64,000 nucleotides of DNA from Anthonomus grandis grandis. Its lineage: Eukaryota; Arthropoda; Insecta; Coleoptera; Curculionidae. The position numbers and the translations under genes are program-made. Every line of letters starts with the position of its first letter. Positions within the stretch are counted from its first letter, which is position 1. A model generated the notes under the pieces. It did not search any database, had not been told where the DNA came from, and worked only from the letters and a program-made list of their open reading frames with translations. Location: positions 2,582,698 through 2,646,697 of the forward strand of contig NC_065564.1 of the NCBI RefSeq assembly GCF_022605725.1, in the 5' to 3' direction. Of the stretch, positions 11,701 through 24,659 are shown in pieces.

Positions 11701-14700
11701 AAAATCCTGAGAAAGTCGGTTTTCGACGTCCGTTTTTGAGGCCAAAAATGGGCATCAAAAATGCCATATCTCAGCTATTAGAAGAGCTACGACCTTGGGG
11801 ATGGTCTCGTTGGATTCAAAATGACGAAACTAAGACAAAACCGTTGGAATTTTCCCGATAGCTCCCATAGAAGCCGAGATATCGACCTTCAAAGTTTGGA
11901 CTTTTTCATTTTTCGGGTATACCCCCCCGTATCGAATTTTTTCACCAAAAATTGATTTTTTTCGAAATCAAACTAAGTATACCAGCGTCTTATTTGGGTC
12001 CCCTAGATTACGAAAACACCGGGTTATAACAGGATCCGAGCAGAACTAAGGGAATGAGAGCACTTTGAAAATCCTGAGAAAGTCGGTTTTCGACGTCCGT
12101 TTTTGAGGCCAAAAATGGGCATCAAAAATGCCATATCTCAGCTATTAGAAGAGCTACGACCTTGGAGATGGTCTCGTTGGATTCAAAATGACGAAACTAA
12201 GACAAAACCGTTGGAATTTTCCCGATAGCTCCCATAGAAGCCGAGATATCGACCTTCAAAGTTTGGACTTTTTCATTTTTCGGGTATACCCCCCCGTATC
12301 GAATTTTTTCACCAAAAATGGATTTTTTTCGAAATCAAACTAAGTATACCAGCGTCTTATTTGGGTCACCTAGATTACGAAAACACCGGGTTATAACAGG
12401 ATCCGAGCAGAACTAAGGGAATGAGAGCACTTTGAAAATCCTGAGAAAGTCGGTTTTCGACGTCCGTTTTTGAGGCCAAAAATGGGCATCAAAAATGCCA
12501 TATCTCAGCTATTAGAAGAGCTACGACCTTGGGGATGGTCTCGTTGGATTCAAAATGACGAAACTAAGACAAAACCGTTGGAATTTTCCCGATAGCTCCC
12601 ATAGAAGCCGAGATATCGACCTTCAAAGTTTGGACTTTTTCATTTTTCGGGTATACCCCCCCGTATCGAATTTTTTCACCAAAAATTGAATTTTTTCGAA
12701 ATCAAACTAAGTATACCAGCGTCTTATTTGGGTCCCCTAGATTACGAAAACACCGGGTTATAACAGGATCCGAGCAGAACTAAGGGAATGAGAGCACTTT
12801 GAAAATCCTGAGAAAGTCGGTTTTCGACGTCCGTTTTTGAGGCCAAAAATGGGCATCAAAAATGCCATATCTCAGCTATTAGAAGAGCTACGACCTTGGA
12901 GATGGTCTCGTTGGATTCAAAATGACGAAACTAAGACAAAACCGTTAGAATTTTCCCGATAGCTCCCATAGAAGCCGAGATATCGACCTTCAAAGTTTGG
13001 ACTTTTTCATTTTTCGGGTATACCCCCCCGTATCGAATTTTTTCACCAAAAATTGAATTTTTTCGAAATCAAACTAAGTATACCAGCGTCTTATTTGGGT
13101 CCCCTAGATTACGAAAACACCGGGTTATAACAGGATCCGAGCAGAACTAAGGGAATGAGAGCACTTTGAAAATCCTGAGAAAGTCGGTTTTCGACGTCCG
13201 TTTTTGAGGCCAAAAATGGGCATCAAAAATGCCATATCTCAGCTATTAGAAGAGCTACGACCTTGGAGATGGTCTCGTTGGATTCAAAATGACGAAACTA
13301 AGACAAAACCGTTGGAATTTTCCCGATAGCTCCCATAGAAGCCGAGATATCGACCTTCAAAGTTTGGACTTTTTCATTTTTCGGGTATACCCCCCCGTAT
13401 CGAATTTTTTCACCAAAAATGGATTTTTTTCGAAATCAAACTAAGTATACCAGCGTCTTATTTGGGTCACCTAGATTACGAAAACACCGGGTTATAACAG
13501 GATCCGAGCAGAACTAAGGGAATGAGAGCACTTTGAAAATCCTGAAAAAGTCGGTTTTCGACGTCCGTTTTTGAGGCCAAAAATGGGCATCAAAAATGCC
13601 ATATCTCAGCTATTAGAAGAGCTACGACCTTGCGGATGGTCTCGTTGGATTCAAAATTACGAAACTAAGACAAAACCGTTAGAATTTTCCCGATAGCTCC
13701 CATAGAAGCCGAGATATCGACCTTCAAAGTTTGGACTTTTTCATTTTTCGGGTATACCCCCCCGTATCGAATTTTTTCACCAAAAATTGATTTTTTTCGA
13801 AATCAAACTAAGTATACCAGCGTCTTATTTGGGTCCCCTAGATTACGAAAACACCGGGTTATAACAGGATCCAAGCAGAACTAAGGGAATGAGAGCACTT
13901 TGAAAATCCTGAGAAAGTCGGTTTTCGACGTCCGTTTTTGAGGCCAAAAATGGGCATCAAAAATGCCATATCTCAGCTATTAGAAGAGCTACGACCTTGG
14001 GGATGGTCTCGTTGGATTCAAAATGACGAAACTAAGACAAAACCGTTGGAATTTTCCCGATAGCTCCCATAGAAGCCGAGATATCGACCTTCAAAGTTTG
14101 GACTTTTTCATTTTTCGGGTATACCCCCCCGTATCGAATTTTTTCACCAAAAATTGAATTTTTTCGAAATCAAACTAAGTATACCAGCGTCTTATTTGGG
14201 TCCCCTAGATTACGAAAACACCGGGTTATAACAGGATCCGAGCAGAACTAAGGGAATGAGAGCACTTTGAAAATCCTGAAAAAGTCGGTTTTCGACGTCC
14301 GTTTTTGAGGCCAAAAATGGGCATCAAAAATGCCATATCTCAGCTATTAGAAGAGCTACGACCTTGCGGATGGTCTCGTTGGATTCAAAATGACGAAACT
14401 AAGACAAAACCGTTGGAATTTTCCCGATAGCTCCCATAGAAGCCGAGATATCGACCTTCAAAGTTTGGACTTTTTCATTTTTCGGGTATACCCCCCCGTA
14501 TCGAATTTTTTCACCAAAAATGGATTTTTTTCGAAATCAAACTAAGTATACCAGCGTCTTATTTGGGTCACCTAGATTACGAAAACACCGGGTTATAACA
14601 GGATCCGAGCAGAACTAAGGGAATGAGAGCACTTTGAAAATCCTGAGAAAGTCGGTTTTCGACGTCCGTTTTTGAGGCCAAAAATGGGCATCAAAAATGC

Positions 14701-16521
14701 CATATCTCAGCTATTAGAAGAGCTACGACCTTGGGGATGGTCTCGTTGGATTCAAAATGACGAAACTAAGACAAAACCGTTGGAATTTTCCCGATAGCTC
14801 CCATAGAAGCCGAGATATCGACCTTCAAAGTTTGGACTTTTTCATTTTTCGGGTATACCCCCCCGTATCGAATTTTTTCACCAAAAATTGAATTTTTTCG
14901 AAATCAAACTAAGTATACCAGCGTCTTATTTGGGTCCCCTAGATTACGAAAACACCGGGTTATAACAGGATCCGAGCAGAACTAAGGGAATGAGAGCACT
15001 TTGAAAATCCTGAGAAAGTCGGTTTTCGACGTCCGTTTTTGAGGCCAAAAATGGGCATCAAAAATGCCATATCTCAGCTATTAGAAGAGCTACGACCTTG
15101 GAGATGGTCTCGTTGGATTCAAAATGACGAAACTAAGACAAAACCGTTAGAATTTTCCCGATAGCTCCCATAGAAGCCGAGATATCGACCTTCAAAGTTT
15201 GGACTTTTTCATTTTTCGGGTATACCCCCCCGTATCGAATTTTTTCACCAAAAATTGAATTTTTTCGAAATCAAACTAAGTATACCAGCGTCTTATTTGG
15301 GTCCCCTAGATTACGAAAACACCGGGTTATAACAGGATCCGAGCAGAACTAAGGGAATGAGAGCACTTTGAAAATCCTGAGAAAGTCGGTTTTCGACGTC
15401 CGTTTTTGAGGCCAAAAATGGGCATCAAAAATGCCATATCTCAGCTATTAGAAGAGCTACGACCTTGGAGATGGTCTCGTTGGATTCAAAATGACGAAAC
15501 TAAGACAAAACCGTTGGAATTTTCCCGATAGCTCCCATAGAAGCCGAGATATCGACCTTCAAAGTTTGGACTTTTTCATTTTTCGGGTATACCCCCCCCG
15601 TATCGAATTTTTTCACCAAAAATTGAATTTTTTCGAAATCAAACTAAGTATACCAGCGTCTTATTTGGGTCCCCTAGATTACGAAAACACCGGGTTATAA
15701 CAGGATCCGAGCAGAACTAAGGGAATGAGAGCACTTTGAAAATCCTGAGAAAGTCGGTTTTCGACGTCCGTTTTTGAGGCCAAAAATGGGCATCAAAAAT
15801 GCCATATCTCAGCTATTAGAAGAGCTACGACCTTGGAGATGGTCTCGTTGGATTCAAAATGACGAAACTAAGACAAAACCGTTAGAATTTTCCCGATAGC
15901 TCCCATAGAAGCCGAGATATCGACCTTCAAAGTTTGGACTTTTTCATTTTTCGGGTATACCCCCCCGTATCGAATTTTTTCACCAAAAATTGAATTTTTT
16001 CGAAATCAAACTAAGTATACCAGCGTCTTATTTGGGTCCCCTAGATTACGAAAACACCGGGTTATAACAGGATCCGAGCAGAACTAAGGGAATGAGAGCA
16101 CTTTGAAAATCCTGAGAAAGTCGGTTTTCGACGTCCGTTTTTGAGGCCAAAAATGGGCATCAAAAATGCCATATCTCAGCTATTAGAAGAGCTACGACCT
16201 TGGAGATGGTCTCGTTGGATTCAAAATGACGAAACTAAGACAAAACCGTTGGAATTTTCCCGATAGCTCCCATAGAAGCCGAGATATCGACCTTCAAAGT
16301 TTGGACTTTTTCATTTTTCGGGTATACCCCCCCGTATCGAATTTTTTCACCAAAAATGGATTTTTTTCGAAATCAAACTAAGTATACCAGCGTCTTATTT
16401 GGGTCACCTAGATTACGAAAACACCGGGTTATAACAGGATCCGAGCAGAACTAAGGGAATGAGAGCACTTTGAAAATCCTGAGAAAGTCGGTTTTCGACG
16501 TCCGTTTTTGAGGCCAAAAAT

Positions 16522-16770
16522 GGGCATCAAAAATGCCATATCTCAGCTATTAGAAGAGCTACGACCTTGGGGATGGTCTCGTTATCGTATTTTTTCACCA
16601 AAAATCGAATTTTTTCGAAATCAAACTAAGTATACCAGCGTCTTATTTGGGTCCCCCTAGATTACGAAAACACCGGGTTATAACAGGATCCGAGCAGAAC
16701 TAAGGGAATGAGAGCACTTTGAAAATCCTGAGAAAGTCGGTTTTCGACGTCCGTTTTTGAGGACAAAAAT
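16522..16770 (+). repeat. Satellite monomer with 118-bp internal deletion
   Basis: This unit is 249 instead of 367 bases. Sequence runs normally to GATGGTCTCGTT near 16,583, then jumps to ATCGTATTTTTTCACC, losing the segment from GGATTC through the C run. It also carries an extra C in GTCCCCCTAG. The deletion is private to this unit, so it arose after the last homogenisation here or has not yet spread. Confidence 0.9.
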
Positions 16771-18973
16771 GGGCATCAAAAATGCCATATCTCAGCTATT
16801 AGAAGAGCTACGACCTTGGGGATGATCTCGTTGGATTCAAAATGACGAAACTAAGACAAAACCGTTGGAATTTTCCCGATAGCTCCCATAGAAGCCGAGA
16901 TATCGACCTTCAAAGTTTGGACTTTTTCATTTTTCGGGTATACCCCCCCCGTATCGAATTTTTTCACCAAAAATTGAATTTTTTCGAAATCAAACTAAGT
17001 ATACCAGCGTCTTATTTGGGTCCCCTAGATTACGAAAACACCGGGTTATAACAGGATCCGAGCAGAACTAAGGGAATGAGAGCACTTTGAAAATCCTGAG
17101 AAAGTCGGTTTTCGACGTCCGTTTTTGAGGCCAAAAATGGGCATCAAAAATGCCATATCTCAGCTATTAGAAGAGCTACGACCTTGGGGATGGTCTCGTT
17201 GGATTCAAAATGACGAAACTAAGACAAAACCGTTGGAATTTTCCCGATAGCTCCCATAGAAGCCGAGATATCGACCTTCAAAGTTTGGACTTTTTCATTT
17301 TTCGGGTATACCCCCCCGTATCGAATTTTTTCACCAAAAATGGATTTTTTTCGAAATCAAACTAAGTATACCAGCGTCTTATTTGGGTCACCTAGATTAC
17401 GAAAACACCGGGTTATAACAGGATCCGAGCAGAACTAAGGGAATGAGAGCACTTTGAAAATCCTGAGAAAGTCGGTTTTCGACGTCCGTTTTTGAGGCCA
17501 AAAATGGGCATCAAAAATGCCATATCTCAGCTATTAGAAGAGCTACGACCTTGGGGATGGTCTCGTTGGATTCAAAATGACGAAACTAAGACAAAACCGT
17601 TGGAATTTTCCCGATAGCTCCCATAGAAGCCGAGATATCGACCTTCAAAGTTTGGACTTTTTCATTTTTCGGGTATACCCCCCCGTATCGAATTTTTTCA
17701 CCAAAAATGGATTTTTTTCGAAATCAAACTAAGTATACCAGCGTCTTATTTGGGTCACCTAGATTACGAAAACACCGGGTTATAACAGGATCCGAGCAGA
17801 ACTAAGGGAATGAGAGCACTTTGAAAATCCTGAAAAAGTCGGTTTTCGACGTCCGTTTTTGAGGCCAAAAATGGGCATCAAAAATGCCATATCTCAGCTA
17901 TTAGAAGAGCTACGACCTTGCGGATGGTCTCGTTGGATTCAAAATTACGAAACTAAGACAAAACCGTTAGAATTTTCCCGATAGCTCCCATAGAAGCCGA
18001 GATATCGACCTTCAAAGTTTGGACTTTTTCATTTTTCGGGTATACCCCCCCGTATCGAATTTTTTCACCAAAAATTGATTTTTTTCGAAATCAAACTAAG
18101 TATACCAGCGTCTTATTTGGGTCCCCTAGATTACGAAAACACCGGGTTATAACAGGATCCAAGCAGAACTAAGGGAATGAGAGCACTTTGAAAATCCTGA
18201 GAAAGTCGGTTTTCGACGTCCGTTTTTGAGGCCAAAAATGGGCATCAAAAATGCCATATCTCAGCTATTAGAAGAGCTACGACCTTGGGGATGGTCTCGT
18301 TGGATTCAAAATGACGAAACTAAGACAAAACCGTTGGAATTTTCCCGATAGCTCCCATAGAAGCCGAGATATCGACCTTCAAAGTTTGGACTTTTTCATT
18401 TTTCGGGTATACCCCCCCGTATCGAATTTTTTCACCAAAAATTGAATTTTTTCGAAATCAAACTAAGTATACCAGCGTCTTATTTGGGTCCCCTAGATTA
18501 CGAAAACACCGGGTTATAACAGGATCCGAGCAGAACTAAGGGAATGAGAGCACTTTGAAAATCCTGAAAAAGTCGGTTTTCGACGTCCGTTTTTGAGGCC
18601 AAAAATGGGCATCAAAAATGCCATATCTCAGCTATTAGAAGAGCTACGACCTTGCGGATGGTCTCGTTGGATTCAAAATTACGAAACTAAGACAAAACCG
18701 TTAGAATTTTCCCGATAGCTCCCATAGAAGCCGAGATATCGACCTTCAAAGTTTGGACTTTTTCATTTTTCGGGTATACCCCCCCGTATCGAATTTTTTC
18801 ACCAAAAATTGATTTTTTTCGAAATCAAACTAAGTATACCAGCGTCTTATTTGGGTCACCTAGATTACGAAAACACCGGGTTATAACAGGATCCGAGCAG
18901 AACTAAGGGAATGAGAGCACTTTGAAAATCCTGAGAAAGTCGGTTTTCGACGTCCGTTTTTGAGGCCAAAAAT

Positions 18974-21900
18974 GGGCATCAAAAATGCCATATCTCAGCT
19001 ATTAGAAGAGCTACGACCTTGGGGATGGTCTCGTTGGATTCAAAATGACGAAACTAAGACAAAACCGTTGGAATTTTCCCGATAGCTCCCATAGAAGCCG
19101 AGATATCGACCTTCAAAGTTTGGACTTTTTCATTTTTCGGGTATACCCCCCCGTATCGAATTTTTTCACCAAAAATGGATTTTTTTCGAAATCAAACTAA
19201 GTATACCAGCGTCTTATTTGGGTCACCTAGATTACGAAAACACCGGGTTATAACAGGATCCGAGCAGAACTAAGGGAATGAGAGCACTTTGAAAATCCTG
19301 AAAAAGTCGGTTTTCGACGTCCGTTTTTGAGGCCAAAAATGGGCATCAAAAATGCCATATCTCAGCTATTAGAAGAGCTACGACCTTGCGGATGGTCTCG
19401 TTGGATTCAAAATTACGAAACTAAGACAAAACCGTTAGAATTTTCCCGATAGCTCCCATAGAAGCCGAGATATCGACCTTCAAAGTTTGGACTTTTTCAT
19501 TTTTCGGGTATACTCCCCCGTATCGAATTTTTTCACCAAAAATTGATTTTTTTCGAAATCAAACTAAGTATACCAGCGTCTTATTTGGGTCACCTAGATT
19601 ACGAAAACACCGGGTTATAACAGGATCCGAGCAGAACTAAGGGAATGAGAGCACTTTGAAAATCCTGAGAAAGTCGGTTTTCGACGTCCGTTTTTGAGGC
19701 CAAAAATGGGCATCAAAAATGCCATATCTCAGCTATTAGAAGAGCTACGACCTTGGGGATGGTCTCGTTGGATTCAAAATGACGAAACTAAGACAAAACC
19801 GTTGGAATTTTCCCGATAGCTCCCATAGAAGCCGAGATATCGACCTTCAAAGTTTGGACTTTTTCATTTTTCGGGTATACCCCCCCGTATCGAATTTTTT
19901 CACCAAAAATTGATTTTTTTCGAAATCAAACTAAGTATACCAGCGTCTTATTTGGGTCACCTAGATTACGAAAACACCGGGTTATAACAGGATCCGAGCA
20001 GAACTAAGGGAATGAGAGCACTTTGAAAATCCTGAGAAAGTCGGTTTTCGACGTCCGTTTTTGAGGCCAAAAATGGGCATCAAAAATGCCATATCTCAGC
20101 TATTAGAAGAGCTACGACCTTGGGGATGGTCTCGTTGGATTCAAAATGACGAAACTAAGACAAAACCGTTGGAATTTTCCCGATAGCTCCCATAGAAGCC
20201 GAGATATCGACCTTCAAAGTTTGGACTTTTTCATTTTTCGGGTATACCCCCCCGTATCGAATTTTTTCACCAAAAATGGATTTTTTTCGAAATCAAACTA
20301 AGTATACCAGCGTCTTATTTGGGTCACCTAGATTACGAAAACACCGGGTTATAACAGGATCCGAGCAGAACTAAGGGAATGAGAGCACTTTGAAAATCCT
20401 GAAAAAGTCGGTTTTCGACGTCCGTTTTTGAGGCCAAAAATGGGCATCAAAAATGCCATATCTCAGCTATTAGAAGAGCTACGACCTTGCGGATGGTCTC
20501 GTTGGATTCAAAATTACGAAACTAAGACAAAACCGTTAGAATTTTCCCGATAGCTCCCATAGAAGCCGAGATATCGACCTTCAAAGTTTGGACTTTTTCA
20601 TTTTTCGGGTATACCCCCCCGTATCGAATTTTTTCACCAAAAATTGATTTTTTTCGAAATCAAACTAAGTATACCAGCGTCTTATTTGGGTCACCTAGAT
20701 TACGAAAACACCGGGTTATAACAGGATCCGAGCAGAACTAAGGGAATGAGAGCACTTTGAAAATCCTGAGAAAGTCGGTTTTCGACGTCCGTTTTTGAGG
20801 CCAAAAATGGGCATCAAAAATGCCATATCTCAGCTATTAGAAGAGCTACGACCTTGGGGATGGTCTCGTTGGATTCAAAATGACGAAACTAAGACAAAAC
20901 CGTTGGAATTTTCCCGATAGCTCCCATAGAAGCCGAGATATCGACCTTCAAAGTTTGGACTTTTTCATTTTTCGGGTATACCCCCCCGTATCGAATTTTT
21001 TCACCAAAAATGGATTTTTTTCGAAATCAAACTAAGTATACCAGCGTCTTATTTGGGTCACCTAGATTACGAAAACACCGGGTTATAACAGGATCCGAGC
21101 AGAACTAAGGGAATGAGAGCACTTTGAAAATCCTGAAAAAGTCGGTTTTCGACGTCCGTTTTTGAGGCCAAAAATGGGCATCAAAAATGCCATATCTCAG
21201 CTATTAGAAGAGCTACGACCTTGCGGATGGTCTCGTTGGATTCAAAATTACGAAACTAAGACAAAACCGTTAGAATTTTCCCGATAGCTCCCATAGAAGC
21301 CGAGATATCGACCTTCAAAGTTTGGACTTTTTCATTTTTCGGGTATACTCCCCCGTATCGAATTTTTTCACCAAAAATTGATTTTTTTCGAAATCAAACT
21401 AAGTATACCAGCGTCTTATTTGGGTCACCTAGATTACGAAAACACCGGGTTATAACAGGATCCGAGCAGAACTAAGGGAATGAGAGCACTTTGAAAATCC
21501 TGAGAAAGTCGGTTTTCGACGTCCGTTTTTGAGGCCAAAAATGGGCATCAAAAATGCCATATCTCAGCTATTAGAAGAGCTACGACCTTGGGGATGGTCT
21601 CGTTGGATTCAAAATGACGAAACTAAGACAAAACCGTTGGAATTTTCCCGATAGCTCCCATAGAAGCCGAGATATCGACCTTCAAAGTTTGGACTTTTTC
21701 ATTTTTCGGGTATACCCCCCCGTATCGAATTTTTTCACCAAAAATTGATTTTTTTCGAAATCAAACTAAGTATACCAGCGTCTTATTTGGGTCACCTAGA
21801 TTACGAAAACACCGGGTTATAACAGGATCCGAGCAGAACTAAGGGAATGAGAGCACTTTGAAAATCCTGAGAAAGTCGGTTTTCGACGTCCGTTTTTGAG

Positions 21901-23010
21901 GCCAAAAATGGGCATCAAAAATGCCATATCTCAGCTATTAGAAGAGCTACGACCTTGGGGATGGTCTCGTTGGATTCAAAATGACGAAACTAAGACAAAA
22001 CCGTTGGAATTTTCCCGATAGCTCCCATAGAAGCCGAGATATCGACCTTCAAAGTTTGGACTTTTTCATTTTTCGGGTATACCCCCCCGTATCGAATTTT
22101 TTCACCAAAAATGGATTTTTTTCGAAATCAAACTAAGTATACCAGCGTCTTATTTGGGTCACCTAGATTACGAAAACACCGGGTTATAACAGGATCCGAG
22201 CAGAACTAAGGGAATGAGAGCACTTTGAAAATCCTGAAAAAGTCGGTTTTCGACGTCCGTTTTTGAGGCCAAAAATGGGCATCAAAAATGCCATATCTCA
22301 GCTATTAGAAGAGCTACGACCTTGCGGATGGTCTCGTTGGATTCAAAATTACGAAACTAAGACAAAACCGTTAGAATTTTCCCGATAGCTCCCATAGAAG
22401 CCGAGATATCGACCTTCAAAGTTTGGACTTTTTCATTTTTCGGGTATACTCCCCCGTATCGAATTTTTTCACCAAAAATTGATTTTTTTCGAAATCAAAC
22501 TAAGTATACCAGCGTCTTATTTGGGTCACCTAGATTACGAAAACACCGGGTTATAACAGGATCCGAGCAGAACTAAGGGAATGAGAGCACTTTGAAAATC
22601 CTGAGAAAGTCGGTTTTCGACGTCCGTTTTTGAGGCCAAAAATGGGCATCAAAAATGCCATATCTCAGCTATTAGAAGAGCTACGACCTTGGGGATGGTC
22701 TCGTTGGATTCAAAATGACGAAACTAAGACAAAACCGTTGGAATTTTCCCGATAGCTCCCATAGAAGCCGAGATATCGACCTTCAAAGTTTGGACTTTTT
22801 CATTTTTCGGGTATACCCCCCCGTATCGAATTTTTTCACCAAAAATTGATTTTTTTCGAAATCAAACTAAGTATACCAGCGTCTTATTTGGGTCACCTAG
22901 ATTACGAAAACACCGGGTTATAACAGGATCCGAGCAGAACTAAGGGAATGAGAGCACTTTGAAAATCCTGAGAAAGTCGGTTTTCGACGTCCGTTTTTGA
23001 GGCCAAAAAT
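18974..23010 (+). repeat. Three-monomer (1,101-bp) higher-order repeat inside the satellite
   Basis: Diagnostic variants define types A (AAATGGA, CTGAAAAAG), B (CTTGCGGATGG, AAAATTACG, CCGTTAG and a TACTCCCCC interruption) and C (CTTGGGG, AAATTGAT, GTCACC). The order ABC occurs at 18,974-20,074, 20,809-21,909 and 21,910-23,010, with an AB' pair between the first two. The TACTCCCCC marker sits at 19,513, 21,348 and 22,449, spaced exactly 5 and 3 monomers apart. This is the signature of recent unequal exchange in multi-monomer blocks. Confidence 0.85.
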
Positions 23011-23394
23011 GGGCATCAAAAATGCCATATCTCAGCTATTAGAAGAGCTACGACCTTGGGGATGGTCTCGTTGGATTCAAAATGACGAAACTAAGACAAA
23101 ACCGTTGGAATTTTCCCGATAGCTCCCATAGAAGCCGAGATATCGACCTTCAAAGTTTGGACTTTTTCATTTTTCGGGTATACCCCCCCGTATCGAATTT
23201 TTTCACCAAAAATTGAATTTTTTCGAAATCAAACTAAGTATACCAGCATCTTCATCGTGTCACCTAGATTACGAAAACACCGGGTTATAACAGGATTCGA
23301 TCAGAAATAAGGGAATAAGAGCACTTTGAAAATTCGGAATAGTCACTTTTTGACCTTGTTTTTGAGCCCAAAAAAGGACCCTAAAAATGCGAGA

Positions 23395-24655
23395 TTTTTA
23401 GGAATTATAGCACTTAAGAATACTCAAATTTTGTCCCCTAACATGGCGGAATACCTCGCAAACTGTGTACAAAATAATACAAAAAAGACCCATGCGCGGC
23501 CAGCAATACCGCGAAACTGATTTACAGCATTTCTATCAAGAAAGTATGAAAATAGCCCGCTAAAACAGTAGGATACTTCATAAATGGGCTCGTAACTTTG
23601 ACTTATCGACCTAATGTTAAGAATTACGGTGTAAAACATCTCGGGTGGATACACGGAAGTGACCTCTTTGTTATTACGTTACGTCTTGTACTAATTAATT
23701 ATTCCCGATATCGTTCTGTGAGGAGGCACACCTGCGCATCTCGACTAAAAAAAAATGATTTATTCGCTAATAAGACGGATTGTTTCGGTCTAAAAATCGG
23801 AAAGAAATAGAGATAAGAAGCATTAAAACTAATGTAACTAGCGGGATACGATGGATAAAATAAATTCTATTAGCCTTATATAGAGTTTTTATTATCTATT
23901 AAATGGTGGGTCGTATCCGGCGAGTAATACCACGTAAGTAAATATTTTAAGTCTTATGCGTTAAGCTCTTTAGTTACCAGTAGGTTCTATAACCAAAATA
24001 ATAATAATTAACCCAGCACTTGTACTCGTTAGAAGAGGGTTTAAATATCATAAAATCAATCGCTGATCATGGTCATTATCGCGACTACATCGTTCATTCT
24101 ACTACCTCTTCTTGTCCTCGGTGACTTTTTGTTGCGGCCATCGAATGAAACGACAATTTCGACTTTTTTACGCCCTTTCGACAATTCGAGAATAGAAATC
24201 GGTCGATTTTTGAGAACGACGCGTGTGTCCGTGAGAAAGAAGACGAATCGCGGTTTTAATCGATATTTTATTAAAGGAAATTCATTAGCGAATGCCTTCG
24301 TGATATGGTATATACCTTTGGGGAACGTTTATTAATGAGTTTATGGTAATAATTTGCTTCTGATTTCCTTCTAAACATTCATAACTAACGAATGGTTGAT
24401 GGTATATTTTATACAAATAAACATAGAATTAGATAAATTTAGCAATACTTACTTACAAAATTATAACTGAGAAAAACTTACATGTGTTTCAATGCATGTG
24501 ATTAATTAAAGATCCGTTGTGCTGCTTCTGAAACAAAACAAAAGTATATAAGAAAAGATATATATTAAAAAAAAAAAATTATCATAATAACCCTATAAAA
24601 ATTAATTCTCTTAATCAAGCCAACATGGAAATTTGCAGATAATCTATAAATATTG
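23395..24655. other. Unique sequence right of the satellite
   Basis: Similarity to the satellite stops after GCGAGAT at about 23,393. The following 1.26 kb is unique. Short frames at 23,326-23,810 and 24,069-24,335 on both strands overlap one another and have no splice context or familiar motif. The 24,069 frame begins with a hydrophobic run resembling a signal peptide, but nothing else supports it as a gene. AT-rich sequence follows from 24,400. Confidence 0.4.
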
Positions 24656-24659
24656 CTGT

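Larger units (their letters stand above)
8745..23394 (+). repeat. 367-bp satellite array, about 40 monomers, with higher-order structure
   Basis: A head-to-tail array fills 14.65 kb. Taking the GGG of AAATGGGCATC as phase marker, monomers start at 8,818, 9,183, 9,548, 9,915, 10,282 and so on to 23,011. The first three intervals are 365, 365 and 367, then 367 repeats almost without exception. Two units are 368 because a run of seven C is eight, and one is 249 through a 118-bp deletion. Core monomers differ from one another at only a few diagnostic sites. The first three units and the last partial unit are clearly more diverged, the usual edge decay of a satellite. Each core monomer contains the palindrome GGGTATACCC and GAGATATCGACC. 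Short frames that open in the eight-C units are artefacts. Function is unknown; centromeric, heterochromatic or intronic satellites are all possible. Confidence 0.98.

Noticed and set aside
15491..17051. Two identical 69-codon frames in the satellite, and a similar 83-codon frame at 8,865-9,116
   Set aside because: They open only because of monomer length changes such as an eight-C run. Other monomers have stops in the same frame. They are satellite sequence, not genes.
8745..23394. CENP-B box-like word around ATTACGAAAACACCGGGT in each monomer
   Set aside because: Spacing fits but two of nine essential bases differ. About one such match is expected by chance in a 367-bp unit read on both strands.
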